Shown in pieces: positions 1-9,838 of a stretch of DNA of 51,847 bases. Positions within the stretch are counted from its first letter, which is position 1. Each line of letters opens with the position of its first letter. The position numbers and the translations under genes were made by a program. Origin of the DNA: JAHEEL01 sp034660035. GTDB taxonomy: Bacteria > Actinomycetota > Acidimicrobiia > Spongiisociales > UBA5794. Under the pieces are notes generated by a model. That model was not told the DNA's origin. It worked only from the letters and a program-made list of their open reading frames with translations, and did no database searches. The DNA lies in the NCBI GenBank assembly GCA_034660035.1, contig JAYEIJ010000016.1, forward strand, positions 1-51,847, given 5' to 3'.

Positions 1-936
1 CTAGAGAAGCTCCGACTGCGGACCGATCGCGGTGGCGACGGCAGCCACCTCGTCGAATCCGGGGAGCGACAATCCGGGCCGTGAGATCGACACTGCGGCC
101 GCGGCGTTCGCGAATTGGATCGCCTCAACCCAGCCGACGTGCCCTGCTCGTTGGATGGCCAGCGCAGCCACGAACACGTCCCCGGCACCCGTCTCGTCGA
201 CCGCAGCCACGGCCGCCGTCGGGATTGCGCTGATGGAACCGTCGGCGACGAACAGAGCGCCGGCGGGTCCGAGTTTGAGGACCGCTCGGCGGACCCCCAA
301 TGCTGCGAGGTCCGCGGCTGCGGCGGCGGTCGTGGAATCGTCATGGAGCGAACGCCCGGTGAGCGCCCCGGCTTCGAGCGCGTTTGGAGTGATCACCTCT
401 GCCCCGACGAGGGAGTGCCTCGATGCTTGCTGCGGGGACGCTGGATCGAGGTAGATCGGCACGAGCGATTCATGGGACCAGTCGATCAGACGATCGACCG
501 TGTCTGTCGGAACCTCGCTCTGCGTGATCACGACGTCACACTCAGCGAGTGCATCGAGAGCCGGGGCAACGTCGTCCCACGACAGCATGGAGTTCGCACC
601 GGGAGTGAACACGAGCGACCGATGTCTGCCTTCGATGAGTTGGATGACGACGAAGCCGGTCCGCTGCTCGCTGGTCGTCACGACATGGGTCGTGTCTACA
701 CCGTGGCCGTTTGTCGCATCGACGCACAGGCGTCCGAACTCGTCGTCACCGACGCACCCCACGAGCAGGGCATCGGCGCCGAGGCGCGCGGCGGCACGCG
801 CCTGATTCGAACCCTTTCCCCCCGGTTCGATGATGTAACGCTCGGCGAGGTACGCGCCGTCCTCCGAGCGGTGCTCCCCGCCGAACAGGTGGATGTCCAT
901 GTTGAGTCCGCCGACGACACCGATCCGAGGGTTCAC
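1..936 (-). CDS. PfkB-family sugar kinase, ribokinase-like
   Basis: This 311-residue protein looks like a complete ATP-dependent sugar kinase of the ribokinase branch of the PfkB family, acting in the cytoplasm, probably on ribose or a similar sugar or nucleoside. The N-terminal signature GGKGSNQA lies at residues 39-46. The TPGAN segment (112-116) is typical of ribokinases. The C-terminal DETGAGD motif (247-253) supplies the anion hole and the catalytic Asp253. Length matches the usual 300-310 residues. The start is GTG at 934-936, preceded by a good ribosome site (GAGGAGAG) 5-6 nt upstream; the stop TAG is the first three bases of the window. No sugar transporter or hydrolase is visible nearby, so the substrate is inferred only from family membership. 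Confidence 0.88.
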   Translation of the reverse strand: MNPRIGVVGGLNMDIHLFGGEHRSEDGAYLAERYIIEPGGKGSNQARAAARLGADALLVGCVGDDEFGRLCVDATNGHGVDTTHVVTTSEQRTGFVVIQLIEGRHRSLVFTPGANSMLSWDDVAPALDALAECDVVITQSEVPTDTVDRLIDWSHESLVPIYLDPASPQQASRHSLVGAEVITPNALEAGALTGRSLHDDSTTAAAAADLAALGVRRAVLKLGPAGALFVADGSISAIPTAAVAAVDETGAGDVFVAALAIQRAGHVGWVEAIQFANAAAAVSISRPGLSLPGFDEVAAVATAIGPQSELL

Positions 937-1018
937 TGGACTCTCCTCGCGGGTCGTAGAGGCTGAGTGAGGGTTTCGCAGCGGGACATGGCTGGACGAT
1001 ACCCGAGACCCTCAACCA

Positions 1019-2191
1019 TTAACCAGCGTTGACGGCATTGGTGAGGCGGGCGATGGCGTTTTCGATCTGCGCAGGGGGCGTCGCGATCGTCATGCGGGCG
1101 AAGCCTGCACCCTGACGTCCGAACCAATGTCCGGGGCTCAGAGCGAGGTGGGCGGATTCGCCCAGCCATCGCGCGAGTTCGGGTACGTCCATGTTGAGAT
1201 CACGGAAATCGAGCCAGGCGAGGTACGTGCCCTCCGGCTCGATCAGTTCGATACCGGGTGGGAGACCGCCCCGGAGCAGAGCGACGTTCGATGCCACGAG
1301 GGCAAGGAGCTCGTTGAGCCAGTCGGTGCCTGTTCGGTAGCCGGCCTCGAATGCGGCGATTGCGAAGACGTTGTTGCGAGTGAGATGAAGCTGCGAACTT
1401 CTGGCTCGGAACAATTTCGAGACATCTTCATCTTCGGTGACGAGGAGCGTGTCACACACCCCGGCGAGGCCGAACGTCTTGATCGGCCCATGGGTGGCTG
1501 CCCACGAGACGCCCGAGTCGATCGCGACCGAGGCGAAGGGCGTGAATCGGAAGGGGGAGAGGGCCAGGTCTGCGTGAATCTCGTCGGCGATCACGAAGAC
1601 ATCGTGCCGGGCGCAGATCGCTGCCACGTCCGCGAGTTCGTCGCGGGTCCAGACACGACCAACCGGGTTGTGGGGATTGCACAGGATCATGATTCGCGTG
1701 GCCGGATCGGCGGCCTTGGTCTCGAGGTCCTCGAGATCCATGCGGTAGCCCTCTTCGGTCAGCACCAGCGGATTACGCACGGGGGTCCTGTTCGCCGACG
1801 TGATGAGGGGTTTGAAATCGGTGAACACAGGGGGCTGGAGGAGAACGCCATCGCCGGGTTCGGTCAGTTCCTCGATCAGAACACCGATCGATGTCCCCAC
1901 GCTCGGGCTGACCGACGTCTTCAGACCGGATCCGTCCCATCCGTGACGTGCCGCCATCCACTCCCAGAACGAATCGATGACCGAAGGCGGCCGCATCTCG
2001 TACCCGTACCACGCTGTTTCGGATCTGGCCCTGAGAGCGGCGATGACCCCTGGAGCGAGGTCGATGTAGGGCTCCGCGATCCAGAGTGGCAACAGCCCCT
2101 CGGCGTTTCCGAAGAGGCGGGTCAGGCTCTTCGGGTCGGCGGCCCGGGAGTTCTTCGTCACAGAGTCATGCGCAAATGGAGTGGAAGGCAT
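1019..2191 (-). CDS. MalY/PatB-type PLP-dependent C-S beta-lyase (aminotransferase fold)
   Basis: This is a 390-residue fold-type I PLP enzyme. The cofactor-binding features are visible: CNPHNPVG (171-178) with the PLP-contacting Asn, DEIHADL (203-209) with the Asp that pairs with the pyridine nitrogen, and the Schiff-base Lys238 in GPIKTFGLAG. The DEIH plus IKTFGLAG combination is characteristic of the MalY/PatB cystathionine beta-lyase group rather than of ordinary aspartate aminotransferases. The likely reaction is beta-elimination of cystathionine or cysteine to pyruvate, ammonia and a thiol. The gene diverges from the DUF255 gene across 101 bp that hold an 18-bp inverted repeat. There is no Shine-Dalgarno site; a TATGCT box 6 nt before the ATG suggests a leaderless mRNA. 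An aminotransferase role cannot be excluded. Confidence 0.85.
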   Translation of the reverse strand: MPSTPFAHDSVTKNSRAADPKSLTRLFGNAEGLLPLWIAEPYIDLAPGVIAALRARSETAWYGYEMRPPSVIDSFWEWMAARHGWDGSGLKTSVSPSVGTSIGVLIEELTEPGDGVLLQPPVFTDFKPLITSANRTPVRNPLVLTEEGYRMDLEDLETKAADPATRIMILCNPHNPVGRVWTRDELADVAAICARHDVFVIADEIHADLALSPFRFTPFASVAIDSGVSWAATHGPIKTFGLAGVCDTLLVTEDEDVSKLFRARSSQLHLTRNNVFAIAAFEAGYRTGTDWLNELLALVASNVALLRGGLPPGIELIEPEGTYLAWLDFRDLNMDVPELARWLGESAHLALSPGHWFGRQGAGFARMTIATPPAQIENAIARLTNAVNAG

Positions 2192-2197
2192 CCCGCG

Positions 2198-2203
2198 AGC
2201 ATA
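2198..2203 (-). promoter_or_regulatory. Candidate -10 box of the MalY-type gene, leaderless
   Basis: On the minus strand the hexamer TATGCT ends 6 nt before the ATG at 2191. A TAnnnT hexamer at this distance places the transcription start at or next to the start codon. No ribosome-binding site is present. The 18-bp inverted repeat at 2214-2262 covers the expected -35 zone. Confidence 0.55.
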
Positions 2204-2213
2204 GATCCCCAGG

Positions 2214-2262
2214 AGTCTGGCGTAGATTCCGACACGAATCCTGCCGGAATCTACGCCAGACT
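2214..2262. repeat. Perfect 18-bp inverted repeat in a divergent promoter region
   Basis: The arms 2214-2231 and 2245-2262 are exact reverse complements (left arm AGTCTGGCGTAGATTCCG), separated by 13 nt. They sit midway between the divergent MalY-type and DUF255 genes and cover the places where both -35 elements should be. It could be an operator for a dimeric regulator shared by both genes, or a mobile palindrome. No T-run follows either arm, so a terminator role is unlikely. Confidence 0.85.
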
Positions 2263-2279
2263 TCTAGGTGGGGGGCGGG

Positions 2280-2285
2280 TAGCGT
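2280..2285 (+). promoter_or_regulatory. Candidate -10 box of the DUF255 gene, leaderless
   Basis: TAGCGT is followed by 7 nt and the ATG at 2293, with no ribosome-binding site. The expected -35 position falls at the end of the right arm of the inverted repeat at 2245-2262. Confidence 0.55.
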
Positions 2286-2292
2286 TGTCCGC

Positions 2293-4298
<2,006 letters not shown>

Positions 4299-4317
<19 letters not shown>

Positions 4318-5555
4318 TCGCTTCTCACCGCGTCGAGCGTGACGACCCGGTTCGGTTCGGCATCCACGACCGTGATCGACAAGCCGGCGACGTGGAACGT
4401 CTCGCCGCGTTCCGGTATGCGTCCCGCTATGCCGACCACAAGGCCACCGGCGGTGTGCCAATCGCCCGTCGGGAGCGCTACTCCGGTCTCCGCTTCGAGG
4501 TCTTCAACGTCTGCCGATGCGTCGATCCGCCAGCGGCCGGTGCCGGTCTTTCGCAGTGCCGGTCGCAGGGTCTCGCCTTCGTCGGATACCCGGCCAACAA
4601 GTTCCGCAGCGACGTCTTCGATCGTCACGATTCCTGCGGTTCCGCCGTGTTCGTCGACAGCGACGGCGAGGTGGACGCCGCTGTGCTGCATCTCGGTCAG
4701 CAGATCGATGACCCGCTTCGTCTCAGGGACGACGAGCTCCCCGGTCGCGATGGCGCCCACCGGAGCGTCGGGCGAATCGGTTACGGCTGCGGCGAGATCC
4801 TGGATCCGGACCACGCCGCGGATATGGTCGAGGTCGCCTTCGTACACGGGGAGCCTGCGATGCCCGCTATGGATCGCTACCTCGAGTGCTTCGCTGATCG
4901 TCGAGTCGACTCCCACGGCGACGAGCTCGGTCCTGGGTGTGAGGATCTCGTCGACGGTTCGATCCCCGAGATCGAACGCGCGCTCCATCAGGTCCCGATC
5001 CGTCGCGTCGATGGATCCTGTAGCGGCGGCATCCAACGCCAGCTTCCGGAGTTCCTGCTCCGTTACGACCGTCGTCGTCGCGATGCCGGCGCCGGGTGCC
5101 TGCAAGTCCGCGAACGCCACCAGCACGGAGACGATTGGATGGAACACCCATGCGAGGCCCGCCACGAGGCGAACCGTCGCTCGGGCCACGGCGTATGGAT
5201 GACGGACGGCATAGGTCTTGGGTATCGCTTCGGCGTAGACGAAGAGAACGATGGTCAGGGCGACGGAGGCGATGGTGACGCCGAGGTTGCCGAAATGGCG
5301 GCCGGAGAGTATCCCCGTCACCGTCGCTGCTCCGATCTGGACAAGGAGTACGACCAGCAGGACGGTGTTCAAGACGCGGGGGAGATCATCGAGAAGTCCG
5401 AGGAGCCGCGCCGATCGACGGTCACTTTCGGCGGCCCGTACTTCGACCCTCACACGCTGAACTCTCAGCAGCGACGCTTCGGCAGCGCCGAGCACCATCG
5501 CGGCGGCGAGCAACACCAGGAGGAGCGAGACGAGCGCAAGATCGGTTCCGGTCAT
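4299..5555 (-). CDS. CNNM/CorC (HlyC) family membrane protein with CBS pair
   Basis: This protein of about 418 residues has the standard CNNM/CorC order. An N-terminal CNNM (DUF21) membrane domain (about 1-190) contains several hydrophobic helices. A CBS-domain pair (about 205-325) carries the sequences LTPRTELVAV and VDEHGGTAGIVTIED. A C-terminal CorC/HlyC transporter-associated domain follows. Family members are linked to magnesium or cobalt efflux; older 'hemolysin' names are misleading. The start is uncertain: ATG at 5555 puts the first membrane helix near the N-terminus and leaves room for divergent promoters, while an in-frame ATG at 5573 would add six residues. Neither has a clear ribosome site. 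It converges on the DUF255 gene with a 19-bp overlap. Confidence 0.9.
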
Positions 5556-5577
5556 GTACCAAGTCTCGCGCATTCGG

Positions 5578-5583
5578 TAGCGT
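5578..5583 (+). promoter_or_regulatory. Candidate -10 box of the alpha/beta hydrolase gene, leaderless
   Basis: TAGCGT is followed by GAGGGG and the ATG at 5590, a 6-nt distance. The purine run is too close to the ATG to serve as a normal ribosome-binding site. Confidence 0.5.
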
Positions 5584-5589
5584 GAGGGG

Positions 5590-6402
5590 ATGAGGCTGGC
5601 GAAAGTGATCGGTTTCGGTCTCGTCGTGGCGTGTTTCGTCGTGGGAGGTTTGTGGATGCTTCAAGATCGCCTCGTCTACTTCCCCGGTCCCGACCCGGGT
5701 CCGGCCCCTGAAACGTGGGAGGAACACACTGTCGAGACGGGCGACGGTCTCGCACTCTCGGCATGGTTCCGTATTGATGATGCGGCTGTCGGCCGACCTC
5801 TCGTGATCGTGCTCCCCGGGAACGCGGGGAATCGATCCGGCCGGGTACCGCTCGGAAACCACCTTGCTGACGCCGGTTACGGGGTCGTCCTCGGGGACTA
5901 CCGCGGCTACGGCGGCAACCCGGGGACACCGAGCGAGGACGGGTTGATCTCCGACGCCCTGGCCATTGCTCGGGCAGCTCGCGGCCTCGGTCTCGACGAC
6001 GCCGGCATCGTTTACTTCGGAGAGTCGCTCGGAGCCGCCGTCGCGATCGGCGCGGCTTCGGCGGAACCACCGGACGCGCTCGTACTCGGATCCCCGTTCA
6101 CGTCCCTGGTCGATGTGGGACGCCACCACTATCCATGGCTCCCAGTGGGCGCCTTTGTGCGCGATCGGTACGCCTCGCTGGAACGGATCAAGCAGGGGGA
6201 AGTCGACGGCATCCCGGTACTCGTCATCGGTGGCACCGCGGACCGGACGGTCCCGATCGAGCAGAGCCGGGCCGTCGCTGAGGCGCTCGGAGCCACGATC
6301 CACGAAGTCCCCGGGGCCGACCACAACGATCCGTCGATCCGATCGGCGGAGTCGATGGTGCGCGTTGTGTCCGAGTTCATCGACTCAGTCCTTGGCGGAT
6401 GA
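5590..6402 (+). CDS. Membrane-anchored alpha/beta hydrolase (ABHD13/BEM46-like)
   Basis: This 270-residue serine hydrolase has one N-terminal membrane segment or uncleaved signal (about 5-25), which suggests a membrane-anchored protein with an external catalytic domain. The catalytic elements are visible: an oxyanion region around LPGNAGNRSGR, the nucleophile Ser146 in GESLG, Asp218 in GGTADRT and His245 in GADHND. Spacing and the YFPG segment after the anchor resemble ABHD13/BEM46-type hydrolases, whose bacterial substrates are mostly unknown. It starts 34 nt from the divergent CNNM-type gene (16 nt if that gene uses its upstream ATG). A heptanucleotide repeat array begins about 12 nt after its stop and runs into a sequence gap. 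Confidence 0.88.
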   Translation: MRLAKVIGFGLVVACFVVGGLWMLQDRLVYFPGPDPGPAPETWEEHTVETGDGLALSAWFRIDDAAVGRPLVIVLPGNAGNRSGRVPLGNHLADAGYGVVLGDYRGYGGNPGTPSEDGLISDALAIARAARGLGLDDAGIVYFGESLGAAVAIGAASAEPPDALVLGSPFTSLVDVGRHHYPWLPVGAFVRDRYASLERIKQGEVDGIPVLVIGGTADRTVPIEQSRAVAEALGATIHEVPGADHNDPSIRSAESMVRVVSEFIDSVLGG

Positions 6403-6413
6403 ATCCCAAGCAT

Positions 6414-6461
6414 CAAGAGTCAAGAACCAAGAACCAAGAACCAAGAACCAAGAACCAAGAA
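6414..6461. repeat. Heptanucleotide tandem array, unit CAAGAAC
   Basis: A variant unit CAAGAGT (6414-6420) is followed by nearly six exact copies of CAAGAAC (6421-6461), broken off by the run of N. The array is intergenic, between the hydrolase stop and the Lrp gene end. Its full length is unknown, and it probably caused the assembly break. It belongs with the other 7-bp arrays of this window. Confidence 0.95.
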
Positions 6462-6561
6462 NNNNNNNNNNNNNNNNNNNNNNNNNNNNNNNNNNNNNNN
6501 NNNNNNNNNNNNNNNNNNNNNNNNNNNNNNNNNNNNNNNNNNNNNNNNNNNNNNNNNNNNN
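6462..6561. other. Scaffold gap of 100 N
   Basis: Exactly 100 undetermined bases of unknown true length. Unlike the other two gaps, the flanks do not share a duplicated end. The gap removes the 3' end of the Lrp-type gene and the end of the CAAGAAC array. Confidence 0.98.
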
Positions 6562-7032
6562 GCTCAAATCCGGCAGCGTCCCCTTCTCCGCGTGTTCGAA
6601 GACGAGGGCTGTTTCGATGTGATCGACCTCGCGCATGGTGGTGAAACCGCTGACCGCGAGTTGACGGAGGTGGTCGGCGTCGCGAACGACAACCCTGAGG
6701 AGGAAGTCGTTCGGTCCGGTCACGTGTGACAGGCTGACGACCTCGGGCAGAGCCTTCGCATGGCGCTCGAACGTCCGCACCTCCTCGGCCGAGTGGCGCC
6801 GGAGTCGAACGGCGATCATGGCCTGAAGCCCGATCCCCAGGGCCCGGGGATCCACGGCGGCGTGGAAGCCGGTGAAGACACCGACGACCTCCAAGCGCCG
6901 CATGCGTTCCGAGCACGTGGACGGAGCGATGCCCGCGCCGGCTGCAAGCTCCTTGTTGGAGAGCCGCGCATTGTCCTGCAGGAGGGCGATGATTGCGCGA
7001 TCTGTACGGTCGAGATGCGGTATGTCGGCCAT
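6562..7032 (-). CDS. Lrp/AsnC-family transcriptional regulator (3' end in gap)
   Basis: The 157 visible residues form an almost complete Lrp/AsnC regulator: an N-terminal winged helix-turn-helix (about 8-60, with the recognition region GIAPSTCSERMRRL) and a C-terminal ligand-binding RAM domain (about 65-150, including GPNDFLLRVVV). Family members are about 150-165 residues, so only a few residues and the stop should lie in the gap. The ATG at 7032 follows GGAGAGG on the minus strand. The gene diverges from the gamma-synthase/tyrosine phenol-lyase pair 122 bp away. Lrp proteins commonly control divergent amino-acid genes, so regulation of that pair in response to an amino acid is a reasonable inference. 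Confidence 0.9.
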
Positions 7033-7154
7033 TAGGCGAATCCTCTCCGGATCAGGTGGCGGTTCCGGGCACGATACACCACAATGGAGACATCAGCAGG
7101 CCGTCTGTACGGAGAACAACCCGTATCGACGAACAGCGCACGGAAGGAAGCACA

Positions 7155-8429
7155 GTGCGAGACGAGTACGACGACACCATCGCGGGGAAGAAGCTCTCAC
7201 CCGAGAGCCTCATGATGAGCTACGGCTACCGACCGGAATGGTCCGAGGGAGCGATCAAGAGCCCGATCTTCCAGACGTCGACCTTCGTGTTCCAGACCGC
7301 TGCAGAGGGGAAACGGTTCTTCGAACTCGCCGAAGGATCGGCCGAGGCCGCTGATGGGGAGACACCGGGACTCATCTACAGCCGGCTCAACAACCCGGAT
7401 CTGGAGATCCTCGAGAATCGCCTCACGCTCTGGGACGGCGCTGAGCGCGGTCTTGTCTTCGCCTCCGGCATGGCAGCCATCACGACGACGATGCTTTCCT
7501 ATCTACGGCCAGGAGACGTGCTGTTGCACAGCGCCCCGGTCTACGGCGGCACCGATCACTTCATCCACTCCGTCCTGCCCGAGTTCGGCATTCGCACGGT
7601 CAAGTGGGAGCCGGACATGTCCGAAGGGGACATCGACGCGGCCCTCGAGGCGGTGCTCGATGGGAGGCGCCTCGGTGCAGTCTTGATGGAGACCCCGGCG
7701 AATCCGACGAACGATCTGTTCAGCATCGCGATGGCCCGCCGCATCGCGGATCGCTACAGCGACGGTGACCGCCGCGTTCCGGTGGCCGTCGACAACACGT
7801 TCCTCGGACCACTCTGGCAGCACCCTCTAGAGCACGGCGCGGATCTCGTGATCTACTCGACTACGAAGTACATCGGCGGTCACTCCGATCTCATCGGTGG
7901 TGCCGTCCTCGGCAGCGATGAGATGATGAAGCCTGTTGCCGGGATGCGCACCGTGCTCGGGAGCATGGCAACTCCGTTGACCGCGTGGCTGATGATGCGA
8001 AGCCTCGAGACCCTGGACCTACGGATGCGCAGAGAGAGCGAGAGCGCGCGGAAGATCGCTGCGTTCCTCGTCTCCCACCCCAAGGTCGTGGACGTCGGTT
8101 ACCTCGGACTCCTCGAAGAGGGTGATCCCGGCTACGAGATCTACAAGGAGCAAGCCGATGGGCCCGGCGCGATGGTGACGTTCTGGATCGACGGAGACGA
8201 GGAGGAAGCATTCCGGTTCATCGATTCGCTGAGTCTGATCCACCTCGCCGTCAGCCTCGGAAGCACGGAGACGCTCGTCGAGCACCCTGCGACGATGACA
8301 CACGTCGGCCTCGACCCCGATGAGAAGAAGAAGCTGCGGGTCAACGGCGCTCTCGTGCGTCTCTCGATCGGTGTCGAGAACCCCGATGACCTGATCCACG
8401 ACATCTCGACCGCGCTCGACGCGGTTTGA
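7155..8429 (+). CDS. Cystathionine gamma-synthase-family PLP enzyme
   Basis: This 424-residue Cys/Met-metabolism PLP enzyme shows YSR (75-77) for phosphate binding by the neighbouring subunit, SGMAAI (104-109), VDNTFLGPLW (212-221) and the Schiff-base Lys238 in STTKYIGGHSD. The residue equivalent to the catalytic Cys of methionine gamma-lyases is Gly (VYGGTDHF), so it is not a classical methionine gamma-lyase; gamma-synthase, gamma-lyase or O-acetylhomoserine chemistry are all possible. The GTG start at 7155 is chosen because GGAAGGAAG lies 5 nt upstream, although the frame is open to 6993. It is followed 16 nt later by a tyrosine phenol-lyase gene, probably co-transcribed, with a divergent Lrp gene upstream. 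Confidence 0.88.
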   Translation: MRDEYDDTIAGKKLSPESLMMSYGYRPEWSEGAIKSPIFQTSTFVFQTAAEGKRFFELAEGSAEAADGETPGLIYSRLNNPDLEILENRLTLWDGAERGLVFASGMAAITTTMLSYLRPGDVLLHSAPVYGGTDHFIHSVLPEFGIRTVKWEPDMSEGDIDAALEAVLDGRRLGAVLMETPANPTNDLFSIAMARRIADRYSDGDRRVPVAVDNTFLGPLWQHPLEHGADLVIYSTTKYIGGHSDLIGGAVLGSDEMMKPVAGMRTVLGSMATPLTAWLMMRSLETLDLRMRRESESARKIAAFLVSHPKVVDVGYLGLLEEGDPGYEIYKEQADGPGAMVTFWIDGDEEEAFRFIDSLSLIHLAVSLGSTETLVEHPATMTHVGLDPDEKKKLRVNGALVRLSIGVENPDDLIHDISTALDAV

Positions 8430-8445
8430 CGAAAGGACGATCACG

Positions 8446-9822
8446 ATGACGCGAAGCTGGGCGGAACCCTGGAAGATCAAGATGGTCGAACCCATCACGA
8501 TGACGACGCGCGACGATCGCGAGCGAGCGATCCAAGATGCCGGGTTCAACACCTTCTTGCTGAAGTCTGAAGACGTGTACATCGACCTGCTCACCGACTC
8601 GGGCACGTCGGCGATGTCGGATCGTCAGTGGTCGGCGATGATGCTCGGTGACGAGTCGTACGCCGGAGCGACGAGCTTCTACAAACTGGTCGACGCCGTT
8701 CACGACGTCTACGGCTACGAGGAGCTGATCCCGACTCACCAGGGTCGCGGTGCGGAGCACCTGCTGAGCCAGATCCTCATCAAACCCGGTGACGTGATTC
8801 CCGGCAACATGTACTTCACCACGACCCGATTCCATCAGGAGTACGCGGGCGGTATCTTCGTCGACGTCATCGTCGACGAGGCTCATGATCCGGTCAGCGA
8901 GTTTCCGTTCAAGGGCAACATCGACATGGACAAGCTCCGAACGGTCGTCGATGAGTACGGCGCCGACCGGGTTCCGTACGTGTCCTTCGAGACGAATGTG
9001 AACATGGCAGGTGGCCAGCCGGCGTCGATGGCGAACATCCGCGAGGTCTACGAGTACTGCCGGGCCAACGGCATCTATGTGATGCTCGATGCCACCCGTG
9101 CTCTCGAGAACGCCTACTTCATCCAGCAGGGTGAGGAGGGCTACGCGGATCGCTCGATCGCCGAGATCGTGCGAGAGATCGCCTCGTATTCGGACGGTGC
9201 GACCGTGTCGTCCAAGAAGGACAACCTCGTCAACATCGGTGGGTTCCTCGCTCTTCGAGATCCCGAGCTCGCTCGTCAGGCGCGGGCTCTGCTCGTTGCC
9301 TTCGAGGGGCTGCACACCTACGGCGGAATGTCCGGGCGCGACATGGAAGCCCTCGCCGAGGGCATCCGGGAGATGGTGGCGACCGATGACCACGCCCGCG
9401 CGCGAGTGGGCCAGGTCGTCTACCTGGGGCAGAAGCTCATCGACGCCGGGGTGCCCGTGGTTCGGCCGATCGGTGGGCACGGCGTGTTTCTGAACGCCCG
9501 AGACATCCTCGAGCATCTTCCGCAGGATCACTTACCGGCCCAGGCGTTGGCCGCAGCGATCTATCGGGACTCCGGTGTGCGGGGTATGGAGAGGGGCAAC
9601 GTGTCGGCAGGACGTGACCCGGAGACGGGGGAGAACCGCCACCCGAAACTGGAGTTGGTTCGGCTGACGATTCCGCGCCGTGTCTATACACAGTCGCACA
9701 TGGACGTCACGGCCGAATCCGTGATCAAGGTGTACGAGAACCGGCGCGAGATCGGCGGTCTCCGGTTCACCTACGAACCAGACTCGTTGAGATTCTTCCA
9801 AGCAAGGTTCGAAGAGATGTGA
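8446..9822 (+). CDS. tpl: Tyrosine phenol-lyase (beta-tyrosinase)
   Basis: This 458-residue member of the tryptophanase/tyrosine phenol-lyase family splits an amino acid to pyruvate, ammonia and an aromatic leaving group. PLP-site residues are present: THQGR (97-101), the SSKKDNLVNIGG segment with Lys257/258, Asn186 and Arg218. Three positions that separate the two enzymes favour tyrosine phenol-lyase: Thr125 in YFTTTRFHQ (Asp in tryptophanase), Arg383 in MERG (the phenol-contacting Arg381 of the Citrobacter enzyme), and Phe450 in LRFFQARF (His463 in E. coli tryptophanase). Length matches the 456-residue Citrobacter enzyme. AAAGGA lies upstream of the ATG. It follows the gamma-synthase-family gene by 16 nt and ends at a short GC hairpin. 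Confidence 0.85.
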   Translation: MTRSWAEPWKIKMVEPITMTTRDDRERAIQDAGFNTFLLKSEDVYIDLLTDSGTSAMSDRQWSAMMLGDESYAGATSFYKLVDAVHDVYGYEELIPTHQGRGAEHLLSQILIKPGDVIPGNMYFTTTRFHQEYAGGIFVDVIVDEAHDPVSEFPFKGNIDMDKLRTVVDEYGADRVPYVSFETNVNMAGGQPASMANIREVYEYCRANGIYVMLDATRALENAYFIQQGEEGYADRSIAEIVREIASYSDGATVSSKKDNLVNIGGFLALRDPELARQARALLVAFEGLHTYGGMSGRDMEALAEGIREMVATDDHARARVGQVVYLGQKLIDAGVPVVRPIGGHGVFLNARDILEHLPQDHLPAQALAAAIYRDSGVRGMERGNVSAGRDPETGENRHPKLELVRLTIPRRVYTQSHMDVTAESVIKVYENRREIGGLRFTYEPDSLRFFQARFEEM

Positions 9823-9823
9823 G

Positions 9824-9838
9824 CCGGCCTCCGGCCGG
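9824..9838. terminator. Short GC hairpin between convergent genes
   Basis: CCGGCC (9824-9829) pairs with GGCCGG (9833-9838) around a 3-nt loop. The hairpin fills the 16-nt space between the tyrosine phenol-lyase stop and the stop of the convergent membrane-protein gene. There is no T-run, as is common for actinobacterial terminators, so function is only probable. Confidence 0.5.

Noticed and set aside
8446..9822. Tryptophanase (TnaA) as the name for the 458-residue lyase
   Set aside because: The family is shared, but Thr125, Arg383 and Phe450 match tyrosine phenol-lyase rather than tryptophanase.
9824..9838. Attachment site or IS end at the GC palindrome
   Set aside because: It is only a 6-bp stem between convergent stops and has no partner copy or mobile gene nearby.
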